NCBI RefSeq assembly: GCF_023145695.1
Contig: NZ_JAJHVV010000002.1
Span: 62,001-126,000, forward strand
Reading direction: 5' to 3'
Length of the DNA stretch: 64,000 nt
From: Vibrio amylolyticus
Lineage (GTDB): Bacteria; Pseudomonadota; Gammaproteobacteria; Enterobacterales; Vibrionaceae
Below are positions 28,560 through 37,839 of this stretch, in pieces. The position numbers were made by a program, and so were the translations under genes. The notes under the pieces were generated by a model that ran no database searches, was not told where the DNA came from, and saw nothing but the letters and a program-made list of their open reading frames with translations. Each line of letters opens with the position of its first letter. Positions within the stretch are counted from its first letter, which is position 1.

Positions 28560-29600
28560 ATGGACGCAAATAAAGAAAAAGCATTAGCCGCAGCCCTTGG
28601 CCAGATTGAAAAACAATTTGGTAAAGGTTCTATTATGCGTCTTGGTGACAACCGTACAATGGACGTTGAAACCATCTCAACGGGTTCACTTTCATTAGAT
28701 ATCGCACTCGGTGCTGGTGGTCTACCAATGGGACGTATCGTTGAAGTATACGGTCCAGAATCTTCAGGTAAAACAACGTTAACTCTTGAGTTAATTGCCG
28801 CAGCTCAACGCGTAGGTAAAACATGTGCTTTCGTTGATGCCGAGCACGCTCTAGACCCAATTTACGCGCAAAAGCTTGGTGTTGATATTGATGCACTTTT
28901 AGTTTCTCAGCCTGATACTGGTGAGCAAGCTCTTGAAATTTGTGATGCACTGGCTCGTTCAGGTGCAATCGACGTTCTTGTTATTGACTCTGTTGCAGCT
29001 TTAACACCAAAAGCAGAAATTGAAGGTGAGATGGGCGATAGCCACATGGGTCTTCAAGCTCGTATGCTTTCTCAAGCAATGCGTAAGCTAACGGGTAACT
29101 TGAAGCAGTCTAACTGTATGGCTATCTTCATTAACCAAATTCGTATGAAAATTGGTGTTATGTTTGGTAACCCAGAGACAACAACAGGTGGTAATGCACT
29201 TAAGTTCTACGCTTCTGTTCGTCTTGATATTCGTCGCACAGGTTCAATCAAAGAAGGCGATGAGATCGTTGGTAACGAAACACGTATCAAGGTTGTTAAG
29301 AACAAGATTGCGGCACCATTTAAACAAGCAGAAACACAAATTCTTTACGGTAAAGGCTTTAACCGTGAAGGTGAACTGATTGACCTAGGCGTGAAGAATA
29401 AGCTAGTAGAAAAAGCGGGCGCTTGGTACAGCTACAACGGCGATAAGATTGGTCAAGGTAAAGCAAATGCAGGTAAATACCTACGTGAGAACCCTGAAGC
29501 AGCATTGGCAATTGATACTAAATTGCGTGAAATGCTATTAACGCCAGCACTTCCTGAAGAGCCAGAGGCGGCAGAAGAGCAGCCAGAAGAAGAGCTATAA
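28560..29600 (+). CDS. recA: Recombinase RecA
   Basis: This 346-residue protein forms filaments on single-stranded DNA for strand exchange and activates LexA cleavage. The ATG at 28560 gives [21 protein letters not shown]; an in-frame ATG 24 bases upstream lacks homology, and GGAGA at 28550-28554 serves the inner start. Walker A is GPESSGKT (about residues 67-74), Walker B is [10 protein letters not shown] and the L2 region is [16 protein letters not shown]. The acidic C-terminal tail ends in [14 protein letters not shown]. Unlike E. coli, no recX lies between it and alaS. Confidence 0.98.
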   Translation: MDANKEKALAAALGQIEKQFGKGSIMRLGDNRTMDVETISTGSLSLDIALGAGGLPMGRIVEVYGPESSGKTTLTLELIAAAQRVGKTCAFVDAEHALDPIYAQKLGVDIDALLVSQPDTGEQALEICDALARSGAIDVLVIDSVAALTPKAEIEGEMGDSHMGLQARMLSQAMRKLTGNLKQSNCMAIFINQIRMKIGVMFGNPETTTGGNALKFYASVRLDIRRTGSIKEGDEIVGNETRIKVVKNKIAAPFKQAETQILYGKGFNREGELIDLGVKNKLVEKAGAWYSYNGDKIGQGKANAGKYLRENPEAALAIDTKLREMLLTPALPEEPEAAEEQPEEEL

Positions 29601-29635
29601 TTTTATAAGTTCTGTTTATCTTCAGAATATAAATA

Positions 29636-29664
29636 AAAGCCTCGCATTGCGGGGCTTTGTTATG
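29636..29664 (+). terminator. Terminator after recA
   Basis: AAAGCCTCGC (29636-29645) and GCGGGGCTTT (29649-29658) form a 10-bp stem with one G-U pair and a 3-base loop, followed by a short, imperfect T-rich tail. Confidence 0.75.
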
Positions 29665-29856
29665 TTCATCGCCTATAAATCTTTCACCCCCTCAGAGTGC
29701 TTGCACTATAGAACTCAAAGCGTGCCATTGAAAAAACCTAATTTCGTTCCTCATTTCATCTCAATGACCTCTTTTTAACTAGAAAACTAGTCTATGAGTT
29801 AACCATGATCTACAATACGGCAAAATTCTAACTCGACTATTTTCAGGAAGAGCTGC

Positions 29857-32442
29857 ATGTACATGAGCACTGATGAGGTTCGCAACGCGTTCCTTAAGTT
29901 CTTTGAGAGCAAAGAACACCAAATCGTAGACAGTTCATCGTTAGTTCCACATAACGATCCAACCCTGCTATTCACTAACGCAGGTATGAACCAATTCAAA
30001 GATTGCTTCTTAGGCGCAGAAAAGCGTGCCTATACTCGAGCAACTACGGCTCAGCGTTGTGTACGTGCGGGTGGTAAACACAACGACCTTGAAAACGTAG
30101 GTTTCACGGCTCGTCACCACACTTTTTTCGAAATGCTAGGTAACTTCAGCTTTGGTGACTACTTCAAAGAAGAAGCGATTGGGTTTGCTTGGGAATTCCT
30201 GACTGAAACTCTTCAACTGCCAAAAGACCGTCTACTAGTAACAGTATACGAGACAGATGATGAAGCCTTCGATATCTGGAATAAAAAAGTAGGCGTCCCT
30301 GCTGACCGTATCGTTCGTATTGGCGACAAAGAAGGTGGTAAACAGTTCGAGTCTGATAACTTCTGGACGATGGGTGACACTGGTCCTTGTGGTCCATGTA
30401 CTGAAATCTTCTACGATCACGGTGAACATATTTGGGGCGGTCGCCCTGGTACACCTGAAGAAGATGGTGACCGTTTTATCGAGATCTGGAACAACGTATT
30501 CATGCAGTTCAACCGTCACGCTGACGGCACAATGGAACCGCTACCTAAGCCTGCTGTCGATACTGGTATGGGTATTGAGCGTATTTCTGCAATCATGCAG
30601 GGCGTTCACTCTAACTACGAAATTGATGTATTCCAAAAACTAATCAAAGCGACAGCGGAAGTTGTTGGTCATGACGATCTATCTAACCAATCGTTGCGCG
30701 TTATTGCTGACCACATCCGTTCTTGTTCATTCCTAATCGCTGATGGTGTGATGCCTTCAAACGAAGGTCGTGGCTACGTTCTACGTCGTATTATTCGTCG
30801 TGCAGTTCGTCACGGTAACAAGCTTGGTGCGCAAGGCGTGTTCTTCCACAAACTTGTGGGTGTACTAGCTGAAGTGATGGGCTCTGCGGCAGATGAGCTT
30901 AAGAAACAGCAAGAGCTTGTTGAAAAAGTACTTCGCATTGAAGAAGAGAACTTTGGTCGTACTCTAGAGCGCGGCATGGTTATTCTTAATGACGCACTAG
31001 ACGCACTGGAAGGTAAAGAGCTTGACGGAGAAACAGTTTTCAAGCTTTACGATACATACGGCTTCCCGGCTGACCTTACTAACGATGTAGCTCGTGAACG
31101 CGACTTTACTATCGATGAACAAGGTTTTGAGAAGGCGATGGAAGCGCAGCGTAAGCGTGCACGTGAAGCTGGCCAGTTCGGCACTGATTACAACGCGACG
31201 ATCAAAGTAGACACGAACACTGAGTTCTGTGGTTACACGGGTACTGAAGGTGCTGGTGAAATTTCTGCGCTATTCGTTGATGGCGAAGAAGTGTCTTCAC
31301 TATCGGCAGGCGACAAAGCAATCATCATCCTTGAAGAGACACCATTCTACGCAGAATCAGGTGGTCAATGTGGTGATGCTGGTACGCTAAAAACGGCATC
31401 GGGCTTATTCCAAGTACAAGATACTCAGAAGCTAGGTAACGCATTTGCACACCACGGTGAACTCGTTGAAGGTGTATTTGCTCAAGGCGATAAAGTAGAA
31501 GCAACGGTTGATGCTGAGCGTCGTGCTGCTATCTCACTAAACCACTCTGCAACTCACTTACTTCACTCTGCATTGCGTGAAGTTCTAGGTGAGCACGTTG
31601 CTCAGAAAGGCTCTTTAGTTAAGCCAGACAACCTACGTTTTGACTTCTCTAACCTTGAAGCGGTAACGCCAGCACAGATTAAAGAAGTAGAGCGCTTGGT
31701 TAACGCACAAGTTCGTAAGAACCACGTGATTGAAACCAACATCATGGACATCGAGTCAGCCAAAGAAAAAGGTGCAATGGCACTGTTTGGTGAGAAATAC
31801 GATGATGAAGTTCGTGTTTTGTCTATGGGCGATTTTTCTACTGAACTTTGTGGTGGTATCCACGCGAACAATACCGGTGATATCGGCCTATTCAAGATCA
31901 CTTCTGAAGGTGGTATCGCAGCGGGTATTCGTCGTATTGAAGCGGTAACGGGTGAAGTGGCGTTAGACGTTTTAGATGCTCAACACGCGCAGTTTGAAGA
32001 AAAACTCTCTGAAGCGGCGACTAAATCGAAGCAATTAGAGAAAGAAATTCAACAACTGAAAGACAAGATGGCTGCGGCTGAAAGTGCAAATATCATGGGC
32101 AAAGTTGAGGAAATTGAAGGTACTAAAGTACTGGTTGCTGCCATTGAAGGTGGTGATAACAAAAACTTACGTGTGATGGTTGATGAAGCTAAAAACCGTG
32201 TAGGCAGCGGTATTATCCTTCTTGCTAACGTTGCTGATGGTAAAATTGGCTTAATTGCAGGCGTAACTAAAGACCTGATCGGTAAAGTGAAAGCGGGCGA
32301 CCTCGTAAAAATGGTTGCGGAACAGGTTGGTGGTAAAGGTGGCGGCCGTCCTGATATGGCTCAAGCAGGTGGCAGTGATGTTGAAGCCTTGCCAGAAGCT
32401 CTTGCCTCTGTAAGAGTTTGGCTGGAAGAGCGCCTTAAGTAA
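29857..32442 (+). CDS. alaS: Alanine-tRNA ligase
   Basis: This 861-residue class II synthetase charges tRNA-Ala. The start at 29857 ([16 protein letters not shown]) has AGGAAG six bases ahead; a second ATG six bases on would be too far from it. The aminoacylation core has [24 protein letters not shown] and [19 protein letters not shown]. The editing domain has [19 protein letters not shown] and the zinc-binding [13 protein letters not shown], which together remove mischarged Ser and Gly. The C-terminal C-Ala (DHHA1) domain ends with [15 protein letters not shown]. Many codons are those of highly expressed genes. Confidence 0.98.
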   Translation: MYMSTDEVRNAFLKFFESKEHQIVDSSSLVPHNDPTLLFTNAGMNQFKDCFLGAEKRAYTRATTAQRCVRAGGKHNDLENVGFTARHHTFFEMLGNFSFGDYFKEEAIGFAWEFLTETLQLPKDRLLVTVYETDDEAFDIWNKKVGVPADRIVRIGDKEGGKQFESDNFWTMGDTGPCGPCTEIFYDHGEHIWGGRPGTPEEDGDRFIEIWNNVFMQFNRHADGTMEPLPKPAVDTGMGIERISAIMQGVHSNYEIDVFQKLIKATAEVVGHDDLSNQSLRVIADHIRSCSFLIADGVMPSNEGRGYVLRRIIRRAVRHGNKLGAQGVFFHKLVGVLAEVMGSAADELKKQQELVEKVLRIEEENFGRTLERGMVILNDALDALEGKELDGETVFKLYDTYGFPADLTNDVARERDFTIDEQGFEKAMEAQRKRAREAGQFGTDYNATIKVDTNTEFCGYTGTEGAGEISALFVDGEEVSSLSAGDKAIIILEETPFYAESGGQCGDAGTLKTASGLFQVQDTQKLGNAFAHHGELVEGVFAQGDKVEATVDAERRAAISLNHSATHLLHSALREVLGEHVAQKGSLVKPDNLRFDFSNLEAVTPAQIKEVERLVNAQVRKNHVIETNIMDIESAKEKGAMALFGEKYDDEVRVLSMGDFSTELCGGIHANNTGDIGLFKITSEGGIAAGIRRIEAVTGEVALDVLDAQHAQFEEKLSEAATKSKQLEKEIQQLKDKMAAAESANIMGKVEEIEGTKVLVAAIEGGDNKNLRVMVDEAKNRVGSGIILLANVADGKIGLIAGVTKDLIGKVKAGDLVKMVAEQVGGKGGGRPDMAQAGGSDVEALPEALASVRVWLEERLK

Positions 32443-32451
32443 GCGTTGATA

Positions 32452-32477
32452 ATAAGGTTCGTTCATTCGAGCCTTAT
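32452..32477 (+). repeat. Hairpin just after alaS
   Basis: The 10-base arms at 32452-32461 and 32468-32477 pair with a single G-U and a 6-base loop. No T-run follows on either strand, so it is at best a weak terminator of alaS or a processing site. Confidence 0.5.
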
Positions 32478-32567
32478 GTTGAAAAAAATGTTTGTTCAAT
32501 TAGAAAAATTTGATTGAGCATAACAAAGTGAATAGAACCAAGTGGTTTAATTGGCCGAAATATAGTG

Positions 32568-32595
32568 CCAAGTAGACGACTTGGTTTTTCTCTTT
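32568..32595 (+). terminator. Terminator in the alaS-lysC gap (possible lysC attenuator)
   Basis: CCAAGT (32568-32573) and ACTTGG (32579-32584) form a stem with a 5-base loop and are followed by TTTTTCTCTTTT. It lies 64-90 bases before the lysC start and 125 bases after alaS. An upstream AACCAAGT (32536-32543) can pair with ACTTGGTT (32579-32586) instead, which would open this stem. It may simply end alaS transcripts. Confidence 0.65.
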
Positions 32596-32658
32596 TACAT
32601 ACGTATAAATCGTATTTTGAAAGTCTAGTAAGTTTTAGTCTTGGGAAGGTGAAGGCTG

Positions 32659-33846
32659 GTGAAAAAGCCCGTTATTGTACAAAAATTTGGTGGTACTTCA
32701 GTAGGAACGATTGATTCGATCTATACTGTCGCCAAGCATGTTATTAATGCAAAAAATCAAGGCAATCATGTTGTGGTTGTTGTCTCTGCGATGTCAGGTG
32801 AGACGAATCGCTTAATGTCTTTGGCTAAGCAAGTTGATAGTGTTCCCAATGCGCGAGAGCTTGATGTCTTGCTCTCTGCTGGTGAGCAAGTCTCGATGGC
32901 GCTGCTAGCAATGGCTTTAGATAAGCTAGGGCACAAGGCGTGTTCTTTGACGGCAAGTCAAGCGAAGATACATACCGACAATCAACACAATGATGCAACG
33001 ATTAAGAGCATTAATACTGATACCATTGAGCGGTTATTAACACAGAACAACATTGTGATAGTCGCGGGTTTTCAAGGTATTAATGATAACGGGGATATCA
33101 CGACATTAGGCCGTGGTGGCTCAGACACGAGTGCAGTTACTTTAGCGGGCGCACTCAGTGCGAAAGAGTGTCAGATCTTTACGGATGTTGATGGCATTTA
33201 CACTTGCGATCCAAGGGTCGTCACTAATGCGAAAAAGTTGGAAGAGATAGATTTTCCTTCTATGGAGCAGATGGCAAGTAAAGGAGCTAAAGTCCTTCAT
33301 TTACCTTCAGTGCAGTATGCGTGGAAACACAATGTTCCTCTACGCGTGTTATCGACATTTGAAGTGAATTCGGGAAGTTTGATCAAAGGTGACAGCCCAA
33401 CTCGAGAGGTTGCAGGCTTAGCGATAAATCGACATTTATTATTCATTGAAATCGATGAACAGTTCATAGTCAGCGCTACGACTCAATGTCAAATGCTTGG
33501 GATCAACCTATTTAGTGTGATCAAACATCCAGATCGTAGCGGCATAGTGATTGAACATGAGTCAATTTCAAAATTGGATCTGGTGTTCAGCGACAAAATC
33601 CGTAATAGTTCAGAGGTAAGCCTGTTAACGGTCGTTGGCTTGCGAGCAAAAGGATTGATTAAGTCGTCAAAGCAGTTGTTAATGGAGTGTGATATTAACG
33701 TTGTTGATCATTTTCTCGATAATGACTCATTAACTATCCTTCTTTCAAGAGATTGCGTAGATAATGCTGCTTGTATGCTACATGATGCTTACATTGCCCA
33801 AGGCCAAGCATTCGATGACCAAAAGAAACACATGCTTTTAGGCTAA
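32659..33846 (+). CDS. lysC: Aspartate kinase
   Basis: This 395-residue enzyme phosphorylates aspartate, the first step to lysine, threonine and methionine. The N-terminal VIVQKFGGTSVGTIDSI is the kinase ATP-binding motif, and GRGGSDTSAVTLAGAL and DVDGIYTCDPR bind aspartate and ATP. The last 130 residues form ACT domains for amino-acid feedback. The length is close to monofunctional aspartokinases (about 400 residues) and the second ACT repeat looks divergent. The start codon is GTG at 32659 with an AAGGTGAAGG-type site ahead. Which amino acid inhibits it cannot be told by eye. It sits between alaS and csrA, as in V. cholerae. Confidence 0.93.
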   Translation: MKKPVIVQKFGGTSVGTIDSIYTVAKHVINAKNQGNHVVVVVSAMSGETNRLMSLAKQVDSVPNARELDVLLSAGEQVSMALLAMALDKLGHKACSLTASQAKIHTDNQHNDATIKSINTDTIERLLTQNNIVIVAGFQGINDNGDITTLGRGGSDTSAVTLAGALSAKECQIFTDVDGIYTCDPRVVTNAKKLEEIDFPSMEQMASKGAKVLHLPSVQYAWKHNVPLRVLSTFEVNSGSLIKGDSPTREVAGLAINRHLLFIEIDEQFIVSATTQCQMLGINLFSVIKHPDRSGIVIEHESISKLDLVFSDKIRNSSEVSLLTVVGLRAKGLIKSSKQLLMECDINVVDHFLDNDSLTILLSRDCVDNAACMLHDAYIAQGQAFDDQKKHMLLG

Positions 33847-33864
33847 TATTGATTAACATTATTG

Positions 33865-33894
33865 TTTACGAAAATATAACTTTTGTTAGATAAT
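33865..33894 (+). promoter_or_regulatory. Candidate csrA promoter
   Basis: TTTACG (33865-33870) and GATAAT (33889-33894) are spaced by 18 bases and lie 45-75 bases before the csrA ATG. The -10 is good, the -35 is weak. Confidence 0.4.
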
Positions 33895-33938
33895 ACTTTC
33901 GTAGCAAATTTATTTAGAGACTACGCAAGGAGCTAGTA

Positions 33939-34139
33939 ATGCTAATTTTGACTCGCCGTGTTGGCGAAACTCTTATGATCGGTGATGAAGTAACAGTCAC
34001 TGTTCTTGGTGTAAAAGGTAATCAGGTTCGTATCGGTGTTAATGCTCCAAAAGAGGTTTCTGTGCACCGCGAAGAAATCTACATGCGAATCCAAGCAGAA
34101 AAAGGTAATGGTAACGTTGCACCTGGCGGCAGCTACTAA
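33939..34139 (+). CDS. csrA: Carbon storage regulator CsrA (RNA-binding)
   Basis: The 66-residue dimeric RNA-binding protein starts [24 protein letters not shown], in which Arg7 contributes to RNA recognition, and continues with [23 protein letters not shown], which carries the second RNA-binding Arg and the conserved VHREEIY. The C-terminal tail is slightly longer than in E. coli (61 residues). It represses or stabilises many mRNAs by binding GGA motifs, and in vibrios it is titrated by small RNAs of the VarS/VarA path. An AAGGAG site lies eight bases before the ATG. A terminator follows. Confidence 0.98.
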   Translation: MLILTRRVGETLMIGDEVTVTVLGVKGNQVRIGVNAPKEVSVHREEIYMRIQAEKGNGNVAPGGSY

Positions 34140-34148
34140 TACTGTTGA

Positions 34149-34176
34149 GAGGCTAGCTAATCAGCTGGCCTTTTTT
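34149..34176 (+). terminator. Terminator after csrA
   Basis: GGCTAGCT (34151-34158) and AGCTGGCC (34163-34170) form an 8-bp stem with one G-U pair and a 4-base loop, followed by six T. Confidence 0.88.
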
Positions 34177-34323
34177 GTAAGTTTAAATCAGATATTACGA
34201 GTAAAAAGAGTGATTTCACATCGCTTTGATTAAATTGCAAACGGTTGACGTTTTTTTTAATCTTTTTGCCAAGAAAGTGTTTGACATATTTTTGGTAAAT
34301 CGTAATATGTGCCTCCGCAAGAC

Positions 34324-34416
34324 GGTGAGGTGGCCGAGAGGCCGAAGGCGCTCCCCTGCTAAGGGAGTATGTGGTTTGTAGCCGCATCGAGGGTTCGAAT
34401 CCCTCCCTCACCGCCA
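34324..34416 (+). tRNA. tRNA-Ser (GCU)
   Basis: This is a 93-base class II tRNA with a long variable arm, GGTGAGG/CCTCACC acceptor stem, anticodon loop CTGCTAA and encoded CCA. It is the first gene of the cluster, the same order (csrA, tRNA-Ser-GCU, tRNA-Arg) as in E. coli. Confidence 0.96.
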
Positions 34417-34485
34417 TTTCTTGCTTATTTGTTTTAGCATGCAAATAGACAGTTTGCTTTAGCAAGCAAATTGAGAGAACAATGT

Positions 34486-34562
34486 GCGTCCTTAGCTCAG
34501 CTGGATAGAGTACCTGGCTACGAACCAGGCGGTCGGAGGTTCGAATCCTCCAGGACGCGCCA
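34486..34562 (+). tRNA. tRNA-Arg (ACG), copy 1
   Basis: This is a 77-base tRNA with acceptor stem GCGTCCT/AGGACGC, anticodon loop CTACGAA and encoded CCA. A34 would be changed to inosine by TadA so that it reads CGU, CGC and CGA. Confidence 0.96.
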
Positions 34563-34607
34563 TTCTTTTTAAGAATAGCATTCTTATTAGAATGAAAGAC
34601 ATAATGT

Positions 34608-34702
<95 letters not shown>

Positions 34703-34767
34703 TATTGACCTTGGGTCAATTTTTTTGTTCCAGAATAAATGAATTGTGATATGCTTCACAATCTTGC

Positions 34768-34844
34768 GCGTCCTTAGCTCAGCTGGATAGAGTACCTGGC
34801 TACGAACCAGGCGGTCGGAGGTTCGAATCCTCCAGGACGCGCCA
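34768..34844 (+). tRNA. tRNA-Arg (ACG), copy 2
   Basis: This 77-base tRNA is identical in sequence to copy 1, with acceptor GCGTCCT/AGGACGC. It begins the run of five closely spaced tRNA-Arg genes. Confidence 0.96.
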
Positions 34845-34901
34845 CTATTAAGGGTTTTATAATCCTGGTGCTGAATCAATGATTCGACATCGAAACCTTG
34901 T

Positions 34902-34978
34902 GCGCTCTTAGCTCAGCTGGATAGAGTACCTGGCTACGAACCAGGCGGTCGGAGGTTCGAATCCTCCAGAGCGCGCCA
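34902..34978 (+). tRNA. tRNA-Arg (ACG), copy 3 (variant acceptor)
   Basis: This 77-base tRNA has acceptor stem GCGCTCT/AGAGCGC. Pairs 4 and 5 differ from copies 1 and 2, with both strands changed together so that pairing is kept. The remainder is identical. Confidence 0.96.
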
Positions 34979-35035
34979 CTATTAAGGGTTTTTATTAATC
35001 CTGATGTGAATCTATGATTTATCATCGAAACCTGT

Positions 35036-35112
35036 GCGTCCTTAGCTCAGCTGGATAGAGTACCTGGCTACGAACCAGGCGGTCGGAGGTTCGAATCCTC
35101 CAGGACGCGCCA
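35036..35112 (+). tRNA. tRNA-Arg (ACG), copy 4
   Basis: This 77-base tRNA has the GCGTCCT/AGGACGC acceptor stem and is identical to copies 1 and 2. Confidence 0.96.
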
Positions 35113-35171
35113 CTATTAAGGGTTTTTATTAATCCTGATGCTGAATCAATGATTTAACATCGAAACCTTGT

Positions 35172-35248
35172 GCGCTCTTAGCTCAGCTGGATAGAGTACC
35201 TGGCTACGAACCAGGCGGTCGGAGGTTCGAATCCTCCAGAGCGCGCCA
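35172..35248 (+). tRNA. tRNA-Arg (ACG), copy 5 (variant acceptor)
   Basis: This 77-base tRNA has the GCGCTCT/AGAGCGC acceptor stem, identical to copy 3. Confidence 0.96.
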
Positions 35249-35314
35249 CTATTAAGGGTTTTAATTAATCCTGATATTAATCGCTTATCTAAGTAATAAA
35301 TATCAAAACCCCGT

Positions 35315-35391
35315 GCGTCCTTAGCTCAGCTGGATAGAGTACCTGGCTACGAACCAGGCGGTCGGAGGTTCGAATCCTCCAGGACGCGCCA
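35315..35391 (+). tRNA. tRNA-Arg (ACG), copy 6
   Basis: This 77-base tRNA has the GCGTCCT/AGGACGC acceptor stem. It is the last gene of the array, and a strong terminator follows after six bases. Confidence 0.96.
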
Positions 35392-35397
35392 CTATTT

Positions 35398-35429
35398 AAA
35401 AAAGCCTCGCTTAATAGCGGGGCTTTTTT
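35398..35429 (+). terminator. Terminator of the tRNA array
   Basis: AAGCCTCGC (35402-35410) and GCGGGGCTT (35417-35425), with an A-run before and T-run after, make a classic terminator just downstream of the last tRNA-Arg. Confidence 0.9.
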
Positions 35430-35762
35430 ATTAACATTTCATTATCATTTTGATAACTTGCCATTTACAAGTCTTTGTTTTTATAAGTTATTTTCAAATT
35501 TATTAACTGCATCTCACTATTCGCCCCAGTTTTGGATTAATGTCCAATAATCCGTCAGCTTATTCAGCTAAAAAGCATCAAATATTCAGAGTTATGTGAT
35601 TTGAACGATGAAAAAATCGTCAATATTGCGCTTTATCATTAAGAGTTGATTAAACAAAATTGACAAACTTTTACCAATCGAGATAATCCTAGATTACTGT
35701 CGACATTATTTACTGGATCCGTCGACACAAAAATTGTCAGGATGACAAAGAAAGGAAGCAAC
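35430..35762. other. Intergenic region before oadG
   Basis: These 333 AT-rich bases lie between the tRNA array terminator and the oad operon and should hold the oad promoter. I see no clear -35/-10 pair, no gene and no strong hairpin. An AAAGGAAG ribosome site stands just before oadG. Confidence 0.5.
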
Positions 35763-36020
35763 ATGACAAACATTGGAAGCCTGCTAGGAGATGCTGCAAC
35801 CCTCATGATTACGGGTATGTCAGTCGTCTTTATTTTCCTAACTATTCTTGTATACCTTGTTCGGTTAATGTCGAGACTGGTGCCACCAGAAGCGCCAGAG
35901 TCGTTCGCTACGCCAATTCAAAATAATAAAGTTCAATCAAATCCTTCTGCTATCAGTCCGAAAGTTGTTGCAGCGATCTCTGCTGCGGTTCATCAACATC
36001 GTATTTCAGCAGCAAAATAG
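35763..36020 (+). CDS. oadG: Oxaloacetate decarboxylase gamma subunit
   Basis: The 85-residue small membrane subunit has one helix (LMITGMSVVFIFLTILVYLVRLM, about residues 13-35) and a polar C-terminal tail that binds the alpha subunit and zinc in this family. The ATG at 35763 (MTNIGSLLGDA) is preceded by AAAGGAAG; an in-frame ATG 21 bases upstream is less likely. It is first in an operon with oadA and oadB, the sodium-pumping complex that turns oxaloacetate into pyruvate. Vibrios use the pump in citrate or related fermentations, and some carry two copies. Confidence 0.92.
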   Translation: MTNIGSLLGDAATLMITGMSVVFIFLTILVYLVRLMSRLVPPEAPESFATPIQNNKVQSNPSAISPKVVAAISAAVHQHRISAAK

Positions 36021-36045
36021 ATTTTTTAAGGATTAAAAGGAGTTA

Positions 36046-37830
36046 ATGAGCATGTCTAAACCACTAGCTATTACAGATGTGGTCCTTCGTGACGCCCATC
36101 AGTCACTATTTGCTACGCGTATGCGTATTGAAGATATGCTGCCTATTGCAGCAGAATTGGATAAAGTCGGGTATTGGTCCCTAGAAACATGGGGAGGCGC
36201 TACGTTTGATTCTTGTATTCGTTTTTTGGGGGAAGACCCTTGGGAGCGTTTGCGTGAATTAAAGAAAGCAATGCCAAATACACCAATGCAGATGTTACTG
36301 CGTGGTCAAAACCTTTTAGGTTACCGTCACTATGCGGATGATGTTGTCGAGAAGTTCGTTGAACGAGCGCACACTAACGGTATGGATGTATTCCGTATCT
36401 TTGATGCGATGAATGATGTACGAAACTTCCAAACGGCAGTGAAAGCAACGGTCGATGTCGGTGCTCATGCACAAGGCACAATGTCGTACACCACAAGCCC
36501 TGTACATAACTCAGACACTTGGGTTGATTTGGCTAAGCGTCTAGAAGACTTAGGTTGCCACTCATTATGTATTAAGGATATGTCAGGCCTCTTGAAGCCT
36601 TACGAGGCTGAAGAGCTTATCTCTCGCATTAAAGCATCGTGTGACGTACCACTGGCGCTTCATTGTCATGCAACAACAGGTCTATCGACTGCAACGGCTG
36701 TTAAAGCGGTTGAAGCGGGTGTGGATATTCTAGATACCGCTATCTCTTCTATGAGTTGTACTTATGGACATACGCCAACAGAAACCGTTGTTGCGATGTT
36801 AGAAGGCACAGAACGAGATACCAACCTGAAATTAGATCAAATTGAGCCTATCGCTGCTTACTTCCGTGAAGTCCGTAAAAAATACGCGAAGTGGGAAGGT
36901 CAGTTAAAAGGAATTGATTCAAGAATTCTTATCGCTCAAGTTCCTGGTGGCATGTTAACTAACATGGAAGGGCAGCTAAAAGAGCAAGGCGCTGCTGATC
37001 GTCTTGATGAGGTACTTGAAGAGATCCCACGCGTTCGCAAAGAGCTTGGTTATATCCCACTAGTGACACCAACATCGCAAATCGTTGGTTCTCAAGCGGT
37101 GATCAATGTCTTAACCGGTGAGCGTTATAAGAGTATTACGAAAGAGACTGCAGGTCTTCTTAAAGGCGAATACGGTGCTGCACCTGCTGAAGTTGATCAA
37201 GAGCTGCAAGCAAAAGTATTAGATGGCGCAGAGCCTGTTACGTGCCGCCCTGCTGACTTACTTGATAATGAGCTAGATTCATTAACAACAGAGCTGTTAG
37301 AAAAAGCGAAAACGGACGGTATTTCATTGGCTGAAGACACCGTTGATGATGTATTAACGTATGCGTTATTCCCACAAGTTGGATTGAAGTTCCTTAAGAA
37401 CCGTCGTAACCCTGAAGCTTTTGAACCTGCACCAAGTGCAGAACAAGCTCAACCACAAGTGACGGCTAGCCCTGCTGCAGGTGGTATTGAGAGCTACAGC
37501 GTTAAAGTTGATGGTCAGGTTTATGATGTCGAGGTCGGTCCTCAAGGTGAGCTTACTTCGGTTGCTCCTGCTCAAGGCTCAGCGCCTGTCGCAGCACCAG
37601 TAGCACCTGCTGGGAACTCAGAATCTGTACCTGCACCACTTGCTGGAAATATCTTTAAAGTTAACGTTCAAGCTGGCGCTCAGGTTGCGGAAGGAGATGT
37701 ACTATTGATCCTTGAAGCGATGAAGATGGAAACGGAAGTACGAGCTGCTCGTGGCGGTATTGTACAAGATCTTCATGTGAAAGAGGGCGATGCTGTTACT
37801 GTTGGTTCGCCACTTCTAAGCTTAGCGTAA
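36046..37830 (+). CDS. oadA: Oxaloacetate decarboxylase alpha subunit (biotin enzyme)
   Basis: This 594-residue cytoplasmic subunit carries the carboxyltransferase domain at the N-terminus ([19 protein letters not shown], with metal-binding Asp; [20 protein letters not shown]), a central association domain, an Ala/Pro-rich linker near 450-530 and a C-terminal biotinyl domain with [10 protein letters not shown], in which Lys carries biotin. It moves carboxylate from oxaloacetate to biotin for the OadB sodium pump. Two starts are possible: ATG at 36046 or six bases later. GGAG lies just before the first. oadG is 25 bases upstream, oadB nine bases downstream. Confidence 0.96.
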   Translation: MSMSKPLAITDVVLRDAHQSLFATRMRIEDMLPIAAELDKVGYWSLETWGGATFDSCIRFLGEDPWERLRELKKAMPNTPMQMLLRGQNLLGYRHYADDVVEKFVERAHTNGMDVFRIFDAMNDVRNFQTAVKATVDVGAHAQGTMSYTTSPVHNSDTWVDLAKRLEDLGCHSLCIKDMSGLLKPYEAEELISRIKASCDVPLALHCHATTGLSTATAVKAVEAGVDILDTAISSMSCTYGHTPTETVVAMLEGTERDTNLKLDQIEPIAAYFREVRKKYAKWEGQLKGIDSRILIAQVPGGMLTNMEGQLKEQGAADRLDEVLEEIPRVRKELGYIPLVTPTSQIVGSQAVINVLTGERYKSITKETAGLLKGEYGAAPAEVDQELQAKVLDGAEPVTCRPADLLDNELDSLTTELLEKAKTDGISLAEDTVDDVLTYALFPQVGLKFLKNRRNPEAFEPAPSAEQAQPQVTASPAAGGIESYSVKVDGQVYDVEVGPQGELTSVAPAQGSAPVAAPVAPAGNSESVPAPLAGNIFKVNVQAGAQVAEGDVLLILEAMKMETEVRAARGGIVQDLHVKEGDAVTVGSPLLSLA

Positions 37831-37839
37831 GGGATCACC

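Larger units (their letters stand above)
34768..35391 (+). repeat. Tandem tRNA-plus-spacer repeats
   Basis: Five tRNA-Arg copies start at 34768, 34902, 35036, 35172 and 35315, a period of 134-143 bases. The spacers are also alike: each begins with CACTATTAAGGGTTTT and most continue with AATCCTG, GAATCAATGATT and CATCGAAACC. The unit was therefore duplicated as tRNA plus spacer, not as tRNA alone. Confidence 0.9.

Noticed and set aside
32443-32658. Lysine riboswitch before lysC
   Set aside because: The leader is too short and lacks the conserved junction motifs of the lysine riboswitch; only simple hairpins are visible.
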